From Delftia sp. PS-11 (GTDB taxonomy: Bacteria; Pseudomonadota; Gammaproteobacteria; Burkholderiales; Burkholderiaceae_C), in assembly GCF_029870285.1 (NCBI RefSeq), contig NZ_JACSYA010000002.1, positions 62,001-126,000 of the forward strand: DNA of 64,000 bases, read 5' to 3'. The notes below the pieces were generated by a model. It saw nothing but the letters and a program-made list of their open reading frames with translations, was not told the DNA's origin and searched no databases. The translations under genes and the position numbers were made by a program. Of the stretch, positions 16,580 to 26,040 are shown in pieces. Each line of letters begins with the position of its first letter. The first letter of the stretch is position 1.

Positions 16580-16697
16580 GGTATTTCTCCGGCATGCCAT
16601 GGGCATGCGTTGGGTTCGTTCGTGCGGCGCGTGGTGCCGTCTGCCGCGGCTTGCAATGGAAGGCTGCAGGCGCTGCGCCGCTGTTTTGCAGGCAGCG

Positions 16698-16725
16698 CGC
16701 AAAGCCCCGCTGGCGGGGCTTTGCG
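16698..16725 (-). other. Intercistronic hairpin between nrdA and nrdB
   Basis: A perfect 12-bp stem (16698-16709 with 16714-16725, 4-nt loop) lies 9 nt after the nrdA stop codon. On the minus strand it is not followed by a T run, so it is more likely an mRNA-stabilising or attenuating element between the two subunit genes than a full terminator. Confidence 0.6.
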
Positions 16726-16734
16726 TTGCGCGGC

Positions 16735-19650
16735 TTACTGGCAGGCTTCGCAGCCGGGGTCGTCAATGGCGCAGAACTTGATGTCTGTCGCCGGCGTCTG
16801 GGCGCGCGCTGCTGCTGCGGCGGCTTCCAGCGCACTGGAGGTGCTCACGGCGGCGGGCTGGACGGCCGCTGTGGGCACGGCGTTGAGCACCCGGCTTTGC
16901 ACCGTGGATTTTTCGATGTTGGTGGCGCTGGTGGTGCGCAGGTAGTAGGTGGTCTTCAGGCCGCGCAGCCAGGCCAGCTTGTAGGTGTCGTCGAGCTTCT
17001 TGCCCGATGCGCCTGCCATGTAGATGTTCAGGCTCTGGGCCTGGTCGATCCACTTCTGGCGGCGTGCGGCAGCCTCGACCAGCCAGACGGGCTCGACCTC
17101 GAAAGCGGTGGCGTACAGGCTCTTGATGTCCTGGGGCACGCGGTCGATGGGGCGCAGCGAGCCGTCGAAGTGCTTGAGGTCCATGACCATCACGTCGTCC
17201 CACAGGCCCAGGCGCTTGAGGTCGCGCACCAGATACTGGTTGATGACGGTGAACTCGCCCGACAGGTTGGACTTGACCGACAGGTTGCCGAACGAGGGCT
17301 CGATGGAGGCATCGACGCCGACGATGTTGGAGATAGTCGCCGTGGGCGCGATGGCCACGCAGTTGGAGTTGCGCATGCCGTGCTGGGCAATTTTGCCGCG
17401 CAGCGCTGCCCAGTCCAGGCGTGCGGTGCGGTCCACTTCCACATAGCCGCCACGGGCCTTCTCCAGCAGGTTCAGCGTGTCCAGCGGCAGGATGCCCTGG
17501 TCCCACAGCGAGCCCTTGTAGCTGGAGTACTGGCCGCGCTCGCTGGCCAGCTCGGTCGAGGCCCAGTAGGCGTAGTAGCAGATGGCTTCCATCGCCTGGT
17601 CGGCGAATTCCACGGCCTGCTGGCTGGCATAGGCGATGCGCATTTCATAGAGCGCGTCCTGGAAGCCCATCAGGCCTAGGCCCACGGGGCGGTGGCGCAG
17701 GTTGGAGTCCTTGGCCTTCTGCACGGCGTAGTAGTTGATGTCGATCACGTTGTCGAGCATGCGCATGGCCGTGTTGATGGTCTTGCGCAGCTTGCCGTGG
17801 TCGATAGCGCCATCCTTGATGTGGCGCGCCAGATTCACCGAGCCCAGGTTGCAGACGGCCGTTTCGGTGTCGCTGGTGTTGAGCGTGATTTCGGTACACA
17901 GGTTGGACGAGTGCACCACGCCGGCGTGCTGCTGGGGCGAGCGCACGTTGCAGGGGTCCTTGAAGGTGACCCAGGGGTGGCCGGTCTCGAACAGCATGGA
18001 CAGCATCTTGCGCCACAGATCCACGGCGGGCACGCGCTTGAACAGCTTGAGCTCGCCGCTGTCGGCCTTGGCTTCGTAGGCCGTGTAGGCGCGCTCGAAG
18101 GCTTCGCCGTAGAGGTCGTGCAGGTCGCCGGCGTCCGAAGGCGAGAACAGGGTCCACTGGCCTTTTTCCATGACGCGCTTCATGAACAGGTCGGGAATCC
18201 AGTTCGCCGTGTTCATGTCGTGCGTGCGGCGGCGGTCGTCGCCGGTGTTCTTGCGCAGTTCGAGGAATTCCTCGATGTCCAGGTGCCAGGTTTCCAGGTA
18301 GGTGCAGACAGCGCCCTTGCGCTTGCCGCCCTGGTTCACGGCCACCGCCGTGTCGTTGACCACCTTGAGGAAGGGCACTACGCCCTGCGACTCGCCATTC
18401 GTACCCTTGATGCGCGAGCCCAGCGCGCGCACACGGGTCCAGTCGTTGCCCAGGCCGCCTGCGAACTTGGACAGCAGCGCGTTTTCCTTGATCGACTCGT
18501 AGATGCCGTCCAGATCGTCGGGTACCGTGGTCAGATAGCACGAGGACAGCTGCGAGCGCAGCGTGCCGCTGTTGAACAGCGTGGGTGTGCTGCTCATGAA
18601 GTCGAAGGACGACAGCAGCTCGTAGAACTCGATGGCGCGCGCATTGCGGTCGTCTTCCTGCAGCGCCAGGCCCATGGCCACGCGCATGAAGAAGGACTGG
18701 GGCAGCTCGATGCGCGTCTTGCGCACGTGCAGGAAGTAGCGGTCGTACAGCGTCTGCAGGCCCAGGTAGTCGAACTGCTGGTCACGTTCGGCCTTGAGCG
18801 CGGCAGCCAGGCGCGGCAGGTCGTACTGCAGCAGCTCCGGGTTGAGCAGCTCGTTGTCCACGCCCTTGCGGATGAAGCCGGGGAAGTAGTCCGCATAGGC
18901 GGCCTGCATGTCGGCGGGCTGCACTTCGCGGCCCATGGCTTCGCGCACGATGGTGTGCAGCAGCAGGCGGGCGGTGACGTAGGTGTAGTCGGGGTCTTTC
19001 TCGATCAGCGTGCGCGCTGCCAGGATGGCGGCCTTGAAGACTTCCTCGATCGGCACGCCGTCATACAGGTTGCGCAGCGTCTCGGCCACGATGGGCGCTG
19101 CATGGATGTCTGCATTGAGGTTGCGGCAGGAGGCCTCGATCAGTGCCTGCAGGCGGGCCTGGTCCAGCGGAACGCGCTGGCCATTGTCGGTCACGTGCAG
19201 CACGGGGGCCGCAGCGGCGACCGCTGTAGCGGCCTTCGCGGCCTTCTTCTGCTCGGCGCGTTCCTGGTTGCGGCGCTCACGGTACAGCACGTAGGCACGT
19301 GCCACATCCTGGTGGCCGCCACGCATCAGGCCCAGCTCGACCTGGTCCTGCACATCTTCGATGTGGAAGGTGCCGCCGCCCGGGCGCGAGCGCAGCAGCG
19401 CGCGCACCACGCCCTGGGTCAACTCGTCCACGGTTTCGCGCACGCTGGCCGATGCTGCGCCCTGTGCGCCGCGAACAGCCAGGAAGGCCTTGGTCAGCGC
19501 AATCGCGATCTTCTGCGGCGTGAAGGGCATGACATCGCCGCTGCGGCGGATGATCTGGTAGCCCTCCTGGATGCTGAGGCGGCTGGAGGCGGACGGATTC
19601 GCGGTGTCACCGTGCGCGGCGGCAGCCATGGCATTCAGCGCTTCTTGCAT
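16735..19650 (-). CDS. nrdA: Class Ia ribonucleotide reductase, alpha subunit
   Basis: NrdA reduces ribonucleoside diphosphates to deoxyribonucleotides. The 971-residue protein starts with a short leader and an ATP-cone allosteric domain (about residues 30-130, [16 protein letters not shown]). The catalytic barrel follows, with the [11 protein letters not shown] stretch near residue 592 and the [10 protein letters not shown] segment near 778-787. It ends in the CEACQ redox tail that is re-reduced by thioredoxin or glutaredoxin. It is longer than E. coli NrdA (761 aa) but typical of the long beta-proteobacterial form. A GAGGAAA ribosome binding site precedes the ATG, and two NrdR boxes lie upstream. 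Confidence 0.96.
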   Translation of the reverse strand: MQEALNAMAAAAHGDTANPSASSRLSIQEGYQIIRRSGDVMPFTPQKIAIALTKAFLAVRGAQGAASASVRETVDELTQGVVRALLRSRPGGGTFHIEDVQDQVELGLMRGGHQDVARAYVLYRERRNQERAEQKKAAKAATAVAAAAPVLHVTDNGQRVPLDQARLQALIEASCRNLNADIHAAPIVAETLRNLYDGVPIEEVFKAAILAARTLIEKDPDYTYVTARLLLHTIVREAMGREVQPADMQAAYADYFPGFIRKGVDNELLNPELLQYDLPRLAAALKAERDQQFDYLGLQTLYDRYFLHVRKTRIELPQSFFMRVAMGLALQEDDRNARAIEFYELLSSFDFMSSTPTLFNSGTLRSQLSSCYLTTVPDDLDGIYESIKENALLSKFAGGLGNDWTRVRALGSRIKGTNGESQGVVPFLKVVNDTAVAVNQGGKRKGAVCTYLETWHLDIEEFLELRKNTGDDRRRTHDMNTANWIPDLFMKRVMEKGQWTLFSPSDAGDLHDLYGEAFERAYTAYEAKADSGELKLFKRVPAVDLWRKMLSMLFETGHPWVTFKDPCNVRSPQQHAGVVHSSNLCTEITLNTSDTETAVCNLGSVNLARHIKDGAIDHGKLRKTINTAMRMLDNVIDINYYAVQKAKDSNLRHRPVGLGLMGFQDALYEMRIAYASQQAVEFADQAMEAICYYAYWASTELASERGQYSSYKGSLWDQGILPLDTLNLLEKARGGYVEVDRTARLDWAALRGKIAQHGMRNSNCVAIAPTATISNIVGVDASIEPSFGNLSVKSNLSGEFTVINQYLVRDLKRLGLWDDVMVMDLKHFDGSLRPIDRVPQDIKSLYATAFEVEPVWLVEAAARRQKWIDQAQSLNIYMAGASGKKLDDTYKLAWLRGLKTTYYLRTTSATNIEKSTVQSRVLNAVPTAAVQPAAVSTSSALEAAAAAARAQTPATDIKFCAIDDPGCEACQ

Positions 19651-19772
19651 GGGTTTCCTCTACGGATATGGATAGAAAAGACAGGTGCGGGCACACGCCT
19701 GGGCAGGCACGCCTGCAAGGGTGGCAGCAGCGGTTTACACACTTTTTTTCACAGGGTGTTCACAGCTTCTGC

Positions 19773-19820
19773 ACACTATATGTGGGGTAGGTTGGCTCTC
19801 TGAACCACTACCGGTAGTGT
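19773..19820 (-). promoter_or_regulatory. Tandem NrdR boxes upstream of nrdAB
   Basis: Box 1 (19773-19788) and box 2 (19805-19820) both fit the 16-bp NrdR pattern acaCwAtATaTwGtgt; box 2 carries a perfect palindrome CACTACCGGTAGTG. Their centres are 32 bp apart, three helical turns, as known for NrdR operators. A -10-like TATAGT on the minus strand (19775-19780) overlaps box 1, fitting repression by NrdR-dATP. Box 1 is about 120 nt upstream of the nrdA start. The rest of 19821-20095 holds no gene; it contains only a short imperfect 14-18 bp tandem repeat (20040-20085). Confidence 0.85.
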
Positions 19821-20039
19821 ATCGCTGTCTGGCGGATCTGGCGCCCTGATCCATTTATCCCTGCGCTGCCAGGGGGGTGCTGACCGTGCCTTGACAGGGT
19901 GTGTTACGACGGCAGATGCCCGCCCCGCACAGGCTTCGGGCATTTGTAAAAATCCGTGGCGCATGGGGTGCGCGCCACACCCACGCAATCCGGGGTTGAC
20001 AGCAGCCAGGCTTGCATGGCCGGGCTGGCGCACTTTGGC

Positions 20040-20085
20040 AGCCTGTATGGGCGGCCCAGCCTGTGCGGCCCAGCCTGGGCGGCCC
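20040..20085 (+). repeat. Short tandem repeat downstream of ampD
   Basis: Three consecutive AGCCTG...GCGGCCC units (18, 14 and 14 bp) lie immediately after the ampD stop codon as read on the minus strand. They are GC-rich and can fold, but have no T run. They may help end transcription of the pilSR-ampD unit. Confidence 0.6.
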
Positions 20086-20095
20086 GACCGCCCTT

Positions 20096-20716
20096 CTAGC
20101 GCGTGGCCGGCGGGGGCAGTTGCCAGTGCGCCGTGGCTTGTCCGCTGGCCAGCAGCGCCTGCAGGCGCTGCCAGTCGAAGCCCGGGCCGGGGTCGCGCTT
20201 TCGGCCGGGCGCAATGTGTTCGTGGCCCGCGATGAATGCCACGGGGTAGCGTGCGGCAATTGCGGTGCTCAGCCATTGCAGCGATGCGTACTGCGCCGTC
20301 TCGAACGTCAGGCCTTCGAGTCCTTCGAGTTCGATGCCGATGGAGTCGTCATTGCAGCGGTCGCGGCCCCGCCATTGGGAGATGCCTGCATGCCAGGCGC
20401 GTGCATCGCAGTCCACGAACTGCCAGATCACGCCATCGCGCGCAATGAAGAAGTGAGAGGACACTTCGATGCCGCGGATGCCCTGGTAGTAAGGGTGGGC
20501 ATCCCAGTCGAGCTGGTTGGTGAACAGCTGCTGCACCGCGCCTGTGCCGTATTGTCCGGGCGGCAGGCTGATGGAGTGGACCACCACCAGGTCAATCGAT
20601 GCCCGGGCGGGGCGTGGGCCGAAGTTGGGCGAAGGCAGATGCTTCGCTTGTGCGAGCCAGCCGCCATTCCAGTGCGGGGTTGCCGTGGCATGTGGTGCGG
20701 ATTCAGGACGGGTCAT
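20096..20716 (-). CDS. ampD: 1,6-anhydro-N-acetylmuramyl-L-alanine amidase AmpD
   Basis: AmpD is the cytoplasmic zinc amidase that removes the peptide from anhydro-muropeptides during wall recycling and so keeps AmpR-controlled beta-lactamase low. The 206-residue protein has the zinc ligands in place: VVHSISLP near residue 47, GHEHIAPGRKRDPGPGFDW near 166-184, and the IGIELEG stretch with the catalytic Glu near 129. The ATG at 20716 overlaps the end of pilR by 14 bp. A GTG two codons upstream is possible. Mpl, the next recycling step, is encoded at 6.2-7.6 kb. Confidence 0.94.
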   Translation of the reverse strand: MTRPESAPHATATPHWNGGWLAQAKHLPSPNFGPRPARASIDLVVVHSISLPPGQYGTGAVQQLFTNQLDWDAHPYYQGIRGIEVSSHFFIARDGVIWQFVDCDARAWHAGISQWRGRDRCNDDSIGIELEGLEGLTFETAQYASLQWLSTAIAARYPVAFIAGHEHIAPGRKRDPGPGFDWQRLQALLASGQATAHWQLPPPATR

Positions 20717-22202
20717 ACGCACTGGATGGCTGGGAGCCCTGGGTATCGCCCTGGCTGTCGCCGGGCAGGCTGATGTTGAGCCGGTCGATGCGGTAGCGGA
20801 TCTGGCGCAGGCTCAGTCCCAGGCGGGCCGCCGTGGCCGTGCGGTTGAAGCCATTGTCCTGCAGTGCCCGGATGAGGATGCTGCGCTCCTGGTCGTCCAG
20901 CCAGGCCTGCAGATCCCGTGGCAGCTCTTCGGCGGACAGCTGGCAGGCGGCGGGCAGCGCCTGCGCCGGCTCGGCAGGCGGTGCTTCCTGCAGCCGGGGG
21001 TCGCCGGCAAGCTGCAGCGTTTCGCCGTCGCCCAGCGTGATGGCGCGGTGCAACAGGTTTTCCAGTTCGCGCACATTGCCGGGCAGGGGCAGTTGCCCGA
21101 TCTGCGACAGCGCCTGCGCGCTCAGTTCGGGCAGGGGCAGGCCAGATTCCTGCGACAGCCGGGCCAGCAGCGCCCGGCACAGCGCGGGCAGGTCTTCGCG
21201 GCGCTCGCGCAGCGGCGGCAGCAGCACCTCGATCACGTTGAGGCGGTAGTAGAGATCCTGGCGAAAGCGTCCCTGGCGCACGTCGGCAGCCAGGTCGCGG
21301 TGCGTGGCGCTGACGATGCGCACATCCACCGCTTCCTCTTGCGTGGAGCCCAGCGGGCGCACGCGGCGCTCCTGGATGGCGCGCAGCAGCTTGGCCTGCA
21401 TGGACAGTGGCAGGTCGCCGATTTCGTCGAGAAACAGCGTGCCGCCGCGTGCTGCCTGGAAGTAGCCGTCCCTGTCCTGCGTGGCGCCAGTGTATGAGCC
21501 CTTGCGTGCTCCAAAGAATTCGGCCTCCAGCAGGTTTTCGGGGATGGCGCCGCAGTTGACGGCCACCAGCGGTCCCTGGGCGCGCTGGCTGCAGGCGTGC
21601 AGCGCCCTGGCCACCAGCTCCTTGCCGGTCCCCGACTCGCCATGCACGAGAACGGGTGCCATGCCCCGTGCCACCTTGGCGATGCGCTGCTTGACTGCCT
21701 GCATGGCGGCAGAATCGCCCACCAGTGCATCCAGCGCGCCACCCGCATTGAGCAGCGGTGCTGCGCCCGGCGCCACCGTGCGTGGCGCAGGTGCCGTTCC
21801 TGGCGGCGGCACACCGCCCGTTCCCTGCGCAGCGGAGGCCACCACCAGCCGGAACTGCTTGAGGTCCACGGGCTTGGTCAGGTAGTCAAAGGCACCCGAG
21901 CGCAGGGCCTCTACCGCGTTCTCGGCAGATCCGTAGGCCGTCATGACGACGCAGCGCTCGCGGCGCTGCTGGCTGCGCAGATCCTGCAGCAGTTCCATGC
22001 CCATGCCATCGGGCAGGCGCATGTCGGTGATCACCACGTCAAAGCGCTGGGTTTTCAACTGCTCGTTCGCTTCGCCCAGGCTGGCAGCGGTTTCGACGCG
22101 GTAGCCTGCGCGCAGCAGGGTCAGTTCGTAGAGGGTGCGCAGGTCCGGCTCATCATCCACGACAAGGACCGAAGCAGCAGAGGGCAGGGGAGTCAGGGGC
22201 AT
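20703..22202 (-). CDS. pilR: Sigma-54-dependent response regulator, PilR/NtrC type
   Basis: The 499-residue regulator has a receiver domain (about residues 12-130, phospho-acceptor Asp in [11 protein letters not shown] near residue 57) and a sigma-54 interaction AAA+ domain with the GESGTGKE Walker A near 185. The RNA-polymerase loop reads GSYTGA instead of the usual GAFTGA, and [10 protein letters not shown] is Walker B. A Fis-type HTH ends the protein ([16 protein letters not shown]). PilR activates pilin transcription with sigma-54. The ATG overlaps the pilS stop codon by one base (TGATG), so the pair is translationally coupled. No other pil gene is in the window. Confidence 0.85.
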   Translation of the reverse strand: MPLTPLPSAASVLVVDDEPDLRTLYELTLLRAGYRVETAASLGEANEQLKTQRFDVVITDMRLPDGMGMELLQDLRSQQRRERCVVMTAYGSAENAVEALRSGAFDYLTKPVDLKQFRLVVASAAQGTGGVPPPGTAPAPRTVAPGAAPLLNAGGALDALVGDSAAMQAVKQRIAKVARGMAPVLVHGESGTGKELVARALHACSQRAQGPLVAVNCGAIPENLLEAEFFGARKGSYTGATQDRDGYFQAARGGTLFLDEIGDLPLSMQAKLLRAIQERRVRPLGSTQEEAVDVRIVSATHRDLAADVRQGRFRQDLYYRLNVIEVLLPPLRERREDLPALCRALLARLSQESGLPLPELSAQALSQIGQLPLPGNVRELENLLHRAITLGDGETLQLAGDPRLQEAPPAEPAQALPAACQLSAEELPRDLQAWLDDQERSILIRALQDNGFNRTATAARLGLSLRQIRYRIDRLNISLPGDSQGDTQGSQPSSAYDPS

Positions 22203-23968
22203 CACACCACAATCTGGTCAAACAGGGTGGCCGGCAGGGCCGAGGCCGAGCCGGCACGGAAAACGATGCTGAAGGCGTTGCCTTCCACCGGGCCACGGGG
22301 GGTGGGGCGAGACAGCCTCTGGTAGCTGATATCGGCATCGTAGCGCTGGCACAGTTCGCGGCAAATGTACAGGCCCAGGCCGCTGGAGCGGCTCTCCGAA
22401 GAGAAGAAGGGCTCGAACAGGTGGCGCTGCACCGTAGGCTCCAGCGCCGCGCCATCGCTCCACACCTGCAGCCATGCTTGCCCGCCCGCAGGTGCGCCGG
22501 TCGTGATCTGCAGGGCGTGGGCGTCGTCGGCGCTGCTGCGGTAGCGCTGGGCATTGTCCAGCAGGTTGACCAGAATACGGCGCAGGTGTTCGCCATCGAA
22601 GACCACATGCTGCCCTCTGGCCTCCAGCAGCAGCTGCACGCGATGGGCCGGCGTGCCCTGTTCCTGCCATTCCCTGCAGACCTGTGCCACCTGCTGGTCC
22701 AGATCGAGCAGGCCAGCATGGGTCTCGCCGATGTGCTGCTGCGCGCGCGCGATGTTGAGCACGTCCTCGACGATTCTGGCCAGTCGCTCGGCATTCTGGC
22801 CGACGATGCGGCACAGCTGCTGCTGTGCCGGGTCGGTGCCCAGGTCCTCTGCCAGCAGCGCATTGGCCTGCGTGATGGCCGCCAGCGGATTGCGGATCTC
22901 GTGCGCCACGGCGGCCGACATGCGGCCCATGGAGGCCAGCTTCTCGGTGCGCAGCCTGGCTTCCATCTCGCGCAGGTCGTGCAGGAACACCACGCACAGC
23001 TGCTGCAGCAGCGCAGGCTCCTCGGCATCCTGGGGGGCGGCGACTTCGGTCAGCCAGGTGCGCAGATGCAGGCCCGTCATGCCTTCCTGCCCCAGGGCCT
23101 GCAGGTGCACGCTGGCCGAGACCGGCTGGTCCTGGGCAAAGCTCTGGGCCACCGCATCCTGCAGCCGCTGCCAGCCCGCATGCTGCCTGAGCGCGAAGGG
23201 CTGGGGCTGGCTTTCCGGTAGCCCCAGCAGGCGCAGCGCCGAAGGGTTGGCCTGGCGCACGTGGAAACGGGAGTCGATGACCAGAACGCCTTCCCCCAGG
23301 TGGCTGATCACCAGGGCATTGACCTGTTCCTGTGTCTGCGCGCTGCGCCGGTTGTGCAGTGCCAGCACGCGTTCGCGCCGCACGCGGCGCGCAAGCTCAT
23401 GCGTCAGGTAGGCGACGGCGAAGTAGCCCGCGCAGGCGAAGCCCGCCTGATAGTAGGCCTGCGTAGTGTCCGTGCTGCCATGCAGGTCCTGCCAGGCGAC
23501 CCAGGCCAGCGCCAGCAGCGTGACGCTGGCGGTCGTGGCCAGCGCCAGCATCAGGCTGCCGAGCACAGCCGATATCAGGATCGGGATGGCCAGCAGCGCC
23601 GAGTAGTTCAGGGGGCCGGTCTGCAGCGACTGCAGCAGGCTGATGGCCGCGATGTCCACGCCGATCACGGGCAGCCAGTGCATGCCGGCGCGTGGCTCGG
23701 GAGGGTGCGGGCTGGCCGTCAGCCGCACCAGCAGTGTCAGTCCCAGATAGCCCATGCAGACCAGCCAGACCAGGGCCGTGTCGCCCTGCAGACGCATGCG
23801 TAGCAGCGGCAGCTGCAGCAGCAGCAGTGCAGCTGCAATCAGCACCCGTCCCGTCAGAAAGCCCCTCCACAGCCGTGTGAAGGGCAGGTCCGGGTCCTCC
23901 GGTGCCTGCCGGGCCGAGGCCTCTGCGGCGAAGGCCGCATCGGCGTGCATGGAGGTGGTGTTCAGCAT
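22202..23968 (-). CDS. pilS: Membrane sensor histidine kinase, PilS type
   Basis: The 588-residue kinase has about six N-terminal membrane helices (residues 35-205), a cytoplasmic PAS domain (about 240-320), a HisKA dimerisation domain with the phospho-His in AVAHEIRNPLAAI near residue 358, and a C-terminal ATPase domain ending in the SSGLGLYICREL stretch. PilS phosphorylates PilR, which is encoded directly downstream with a one-base overlap. The start at 23968 (MLNTTSMHADAAF) is chosen because the longer upstream frame overlaps the PP0621-family gene and is low-complexity. Confidence 0.87.
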   Translation of the reverse strand: MLNTTSMHADAAFAAEASARQAPEDPDLPFTRLWRGFLTGRVLIAAALLLLQLPLLRMRLQGDTALVWLVCMGYLGLTLLVRLTASPHPPEPRAGMHWLPVIGVDIAAISLLQSLQTGPLNYSALLAIPILISAVLGSLMLALATTASVTLLALAWVAWQDLHGSTDTTQAYYQAGFACAGYFAVAYLTHELARRVRRERVLALHNRRSAQTQEQVNALVISHLGEGVLVIDSRFHVRQANPSALRLLGLPESQPQPFALRQHAGWQRLQDAVAQSFAQDQPVSASVHLQALGQEGMTGLHLRTWLTEVAAPQDAEEPALLQQLCVVFLHDLREMEARLRTEKLASMGRMSAAVAHEIRNPLAAITQANALLAEDLGTDPAQQQLCRIVGQNAERLARIVEDVLNIARAQQHIGETHAGLLDLDQQVAQVCREWQEQGTPAHRVQLLLEARGQHVVFDGEHLRRILVNLLDNAQRYRSSADDAHALQITTGAPAGGQAWLQVWSDGAALEPTVQRHLFEPFFSSESRSSGLGLYICRELCQRYDADISYQRLSRPTPRGPVEGNAFSIVFRAGSASALPATLFDQIVV

Positions 23969-23973
23969 GTGCC

Positions 23974-24210
23974 TCAGCGGCGGGGCGCGCGCGACTGGGC
24001 CAGATGCTGCGCGCTGCAGTAGCTGCTGCCTGCGGCTTCGACCGCTTCGCTGCGCGGCAGGTGAAGGCCGCAGTGCGCACACTCGACCATGTCCTGTGGC
24101 GGCGCCAGACGGCCACGGCCTGGCTTGGCCGGCGCCGCCTGCTGCCGGCGCCGGCTGCGCCAGAGTCCGATGGCGAACGCGATCACGGCCAGTACCAGCA
24201 GGTACTTCAT
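23974..24210 (-). CDS. PP0621 family protein (78 aa)
   Basis: This short protein has one N-terminal membrane helix (MKYLLVLAVIAFAIGLW), a basic stretch, and a compact C-terminal zinc-knuckle-like part with CAHCGLHLPRSEA and a further Cys and His (YCSAQH). That is the PP0621 family pattern, whose function is unknown. It overlaps the upstream cytochrome assembly gene by 4 bp (ATGA) and ends 5 bp before pilS, placing it in the same transcription unit. Confidence 0.8.
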   Translation of the reverse strand: MKYLLVLAVIAFAIGLWRSRRRQQAAPAKPGRGRLAPPQDMVECAHCGLHLPRSEAVEAAGSSYCSAQHLAQSRAPRR

Positions 24211-25019
24211 GCGGCGCGCTCCAGCAGCACTTCCAGCACGAACCGGGAGCCGGCATAGGCCAGCAGCAGCAGCAGGGCGCCTGCGTAGAGCATGCGCACG
24301 GCAATGAGCCCGCGCCAGCCGAAGCGCACGCGGCCGATCAGCAGCACTGCGAATGTCAGCCATGACAGCAGCGAGAACACCGACTTGTGGTTCCAGACCC
24401 AGGCCTTGCCATAGAGCTGTTCGCCGAACAGCCAGCCGGCAGCCAGCGTGGCCGTCAGCAACACGAAACCGGCAGCCACGAAGCGGAAGGTCAGCCGCTC
24501 CAGCGTCAGCAGCGGCAGGCCGCTGTCGTGGCCTGCGCCATGGCGCATGTGCTGCTCGGCCCGTGTCATCAGCGCCGCATGGACCACGGCGGCTGCGAAC
24601 AGCCCGTACGAGGCGATGCCCAGGGCCAGGTGCAGCGGCAGCCAGGGCGAGGCATTGACCTGCAAGTGAGTGCCGGGAAACAGGGCGGCCGTCAGCACCG
24701 CAACCGCTCCCAGTGCCGACAGAGCCAGCCGTGCCCGCATCTGCGGGAACAGCTGCTGCTCCACCGCATAGACTGTCAGTACCAGCCAGGCGGTCATGGA
24801 CAGGGCTGGCGCGAAGCCGAACCGAGGCAGCTCGCCCAGCAGCCCCCAGGCAAGCGCCAGGGCGTGAAGCACCCAGGCCAGGCGCAGCGCGGCACGCGTG
24901 CCCGCCTGGCTGATGCGGCGGGATGCCGCTGCCGGAACGGCGTAGGCCGCAGCAGCGGCGATCGCCAGCATCCAGCCCATGGGCGAGGCGTTGGCGGAAA
25001 TCATGGGGACGGAGAGCAT
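24207..25019 (-). CDS. Cytochrome c assembly protein, CcsA/YpjD-like
   Basis: The 270-residue integral membrane protein has about eight hydrophobic segments. The family features are the HLALGIASYGLFAAAVVHA stretch near residue 130 and the conserved WVWNHKSVFSLLSW segment near 205-218, with a His that may bind heme. In this genomic setting (just downstream of ffh on the other strand in many Burkholderiales) it is usually annotated as a cytochrome c biogenesis or inner membrane protein YpjD. The ATG at 25019 is only 6 nt after a TATCAT box on the minus strand, so it may be leaderless. Confidence 0.8.
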   Translation of the reverse strand: MLSVPMISANASPMGWMLAIAAAAAYAVPAAASRRISQAGTRAALRLAWVLHALALAWGLLGELPRFGFAPALSMTAWLVLTVYAVEQQLFPQMRARLALSALGAVAVLTAALFPGTHLQVNASPWLPLHLALGIASYGLFAAAVVHAALMTRAEQHMRHGAGHDSGLPLLTLERLTFRFVAAGFVLLTATLAAGWLFGEQLYGKAWVWNHKSVFSLLSWLTFAVLLIGRVRFGWRGLIAVRMLYAGALLLLLAYAGSRFVLEVLLERAA

Positions 25020-25023
25020 GTTT

Positions 25024-26040
25024 CTATGATAGCGGTGGCTCCCCTGGCCTGGCCTGCGCCATCGCAGTGCCTGGCGCGGATTCTTCATGGTGTATGGCGG
25101 CGGCAATACGGTTGCGCCCAAGGGACTTGGCATCGTAGAGAAGGCTGTCCACCCGCTGCAGCAGCGACTCGATGGTGCTGGACGACGGCTCGCGCAGCAA
25201 AAGCACGCCGCAGCTGACGGTCAGCTGCGGCGCCGTCGGCGATGCCGAGTGGGCGATGCCCATGCGCTGCACGTCCTGGCGGAACTGCTCGACCATGAAC
25301 AGCACATCATGCTCGCCGGGCAGGATCAGCGCGAACTCCTCGCCGCCAAAGCGCGCTGCCAGATCATAGGGGCGGCGGGCGTGGCGCACCAGTACGCTGG
25401 CCACGGCCTTGAGTGCTTCGTCACCCTGCACATGGCCATAGCAGTCGTTGTATTGCTTGAAATGGTCGATGTCGATCAGCGCCAGGCCCAGTGCCTCACC
25501 CGTGCGGCGGTTGCGCCGGCAGGCGCGTTCCAGCATGTCATCGAAATGGCGCCTGTTGGCCAGGCCGGTGAGCCCGTCCACCATGGCCAGGCGCTCCAGC
25601 GCCTGGCGCTGCTGCGCCAGGCGCACCTGGTTGCTCACGCGCGCCTCGACCACGGCCGGGCGTATGGGCTTGGAGACATAGTCGGCGGCGCCCAGGCGCA
25701 GGCCGTACTCTTCGGCGGTGGCATCGCTCTGGCCGGTGACGAAAATCACTGCGATATGGGCCGTGCGCTCCTGCGCGCGCAGTGCCGTCAGCACTTCGTA
25801 GCCGCTCATGCCCGGCATGCCAACGTCCAGCAGCACCAGCAGCAGCCGGTGGGCCTCGCGCGTTGCCACTTCCAGCGCGCCAGGCCCGTCCTTGGCCAGC
25901 AGCACACGGTAGTGCTGGCTCAGCAGCTCGGCCAGCATCGTTCGGTTCAGGCGCTCGTCGTCCACGATGAGGATCGTGGGCCGGTCCTGCTCATCCGTGC
26001 TGCCATGCATGGCGTGCTCTCTGGCTGTGAATTGATTCAT
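25024..26040 (-). CDS. Receiver-GGDEF response regulator (diguanylate cyclase, PleD/WspR type)
   Basis: The 338-residue protein has a receiver domain (about residues 22-140, ILIVDDERLNRTM at the start, phospho-acceptor Asp in LLDVGMPGMSG) and a GGDEF domain with an intact active site RFGGEEFAL near residue 252. The product-inhibition site RxxD (RPYD) sits five residues before the GGEEF motif. It therefore should make cyclic-di-GMP when phosphorylated, with feedback control. Its ATG overlaps the stop of the hybrid kinase gene by 4 bp (ATGA), which makes that kinase the obvious phosphodonor. Confidence 0.9.
   Translation of the reverse strand: MNQFTAREHAMHGSTDEQDRPTILIVDDERLNRTMLAELLSQHYRVLLAKDGPGALEVATREAHRLLLVLLDVGMPGMSGYEVLTALRAQERTAHIAVIFVTGQSDATAEEYGLRLGAADYVSKPIRPAVVEARVSNQVRLAQQRQALERLAMVDGLTGLANRRHFDDMLERACRRNRRTGEALGLALIDIDHFKQYNDCYGHVQGDEALKAVASVLVRHARRPYDLAARFGGEEFALILPGEHDVLFMVEQFRQDVQRMGIAHSASPTAPQLTVSCGVLLLREPSSSTIESLLQRVDSLLYDAKSLGRNRIAAAIHHEESAPGTAMAQARPGEPPLS
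25026..25031 (-). promoter_or_regulatory. Candidate -10 box for the CcsA/YpjD-like gene
   Basis: TATCAT on the minus strand lies 6 nt before the ATG at 25019 and overlaps the last codons of the GGDEF gene. A promoter here would separate the cytochrome assembly/pilSR unit from the kinase-cyclase unit. Confidence 0.4.

Noticed and set aside
20040..20085. Tandem repeat after ampD as a possible CRISPR or integration site
   Set aside because: It has only three units of unequal length and no unique spacers, with no cas or integrase gene near.
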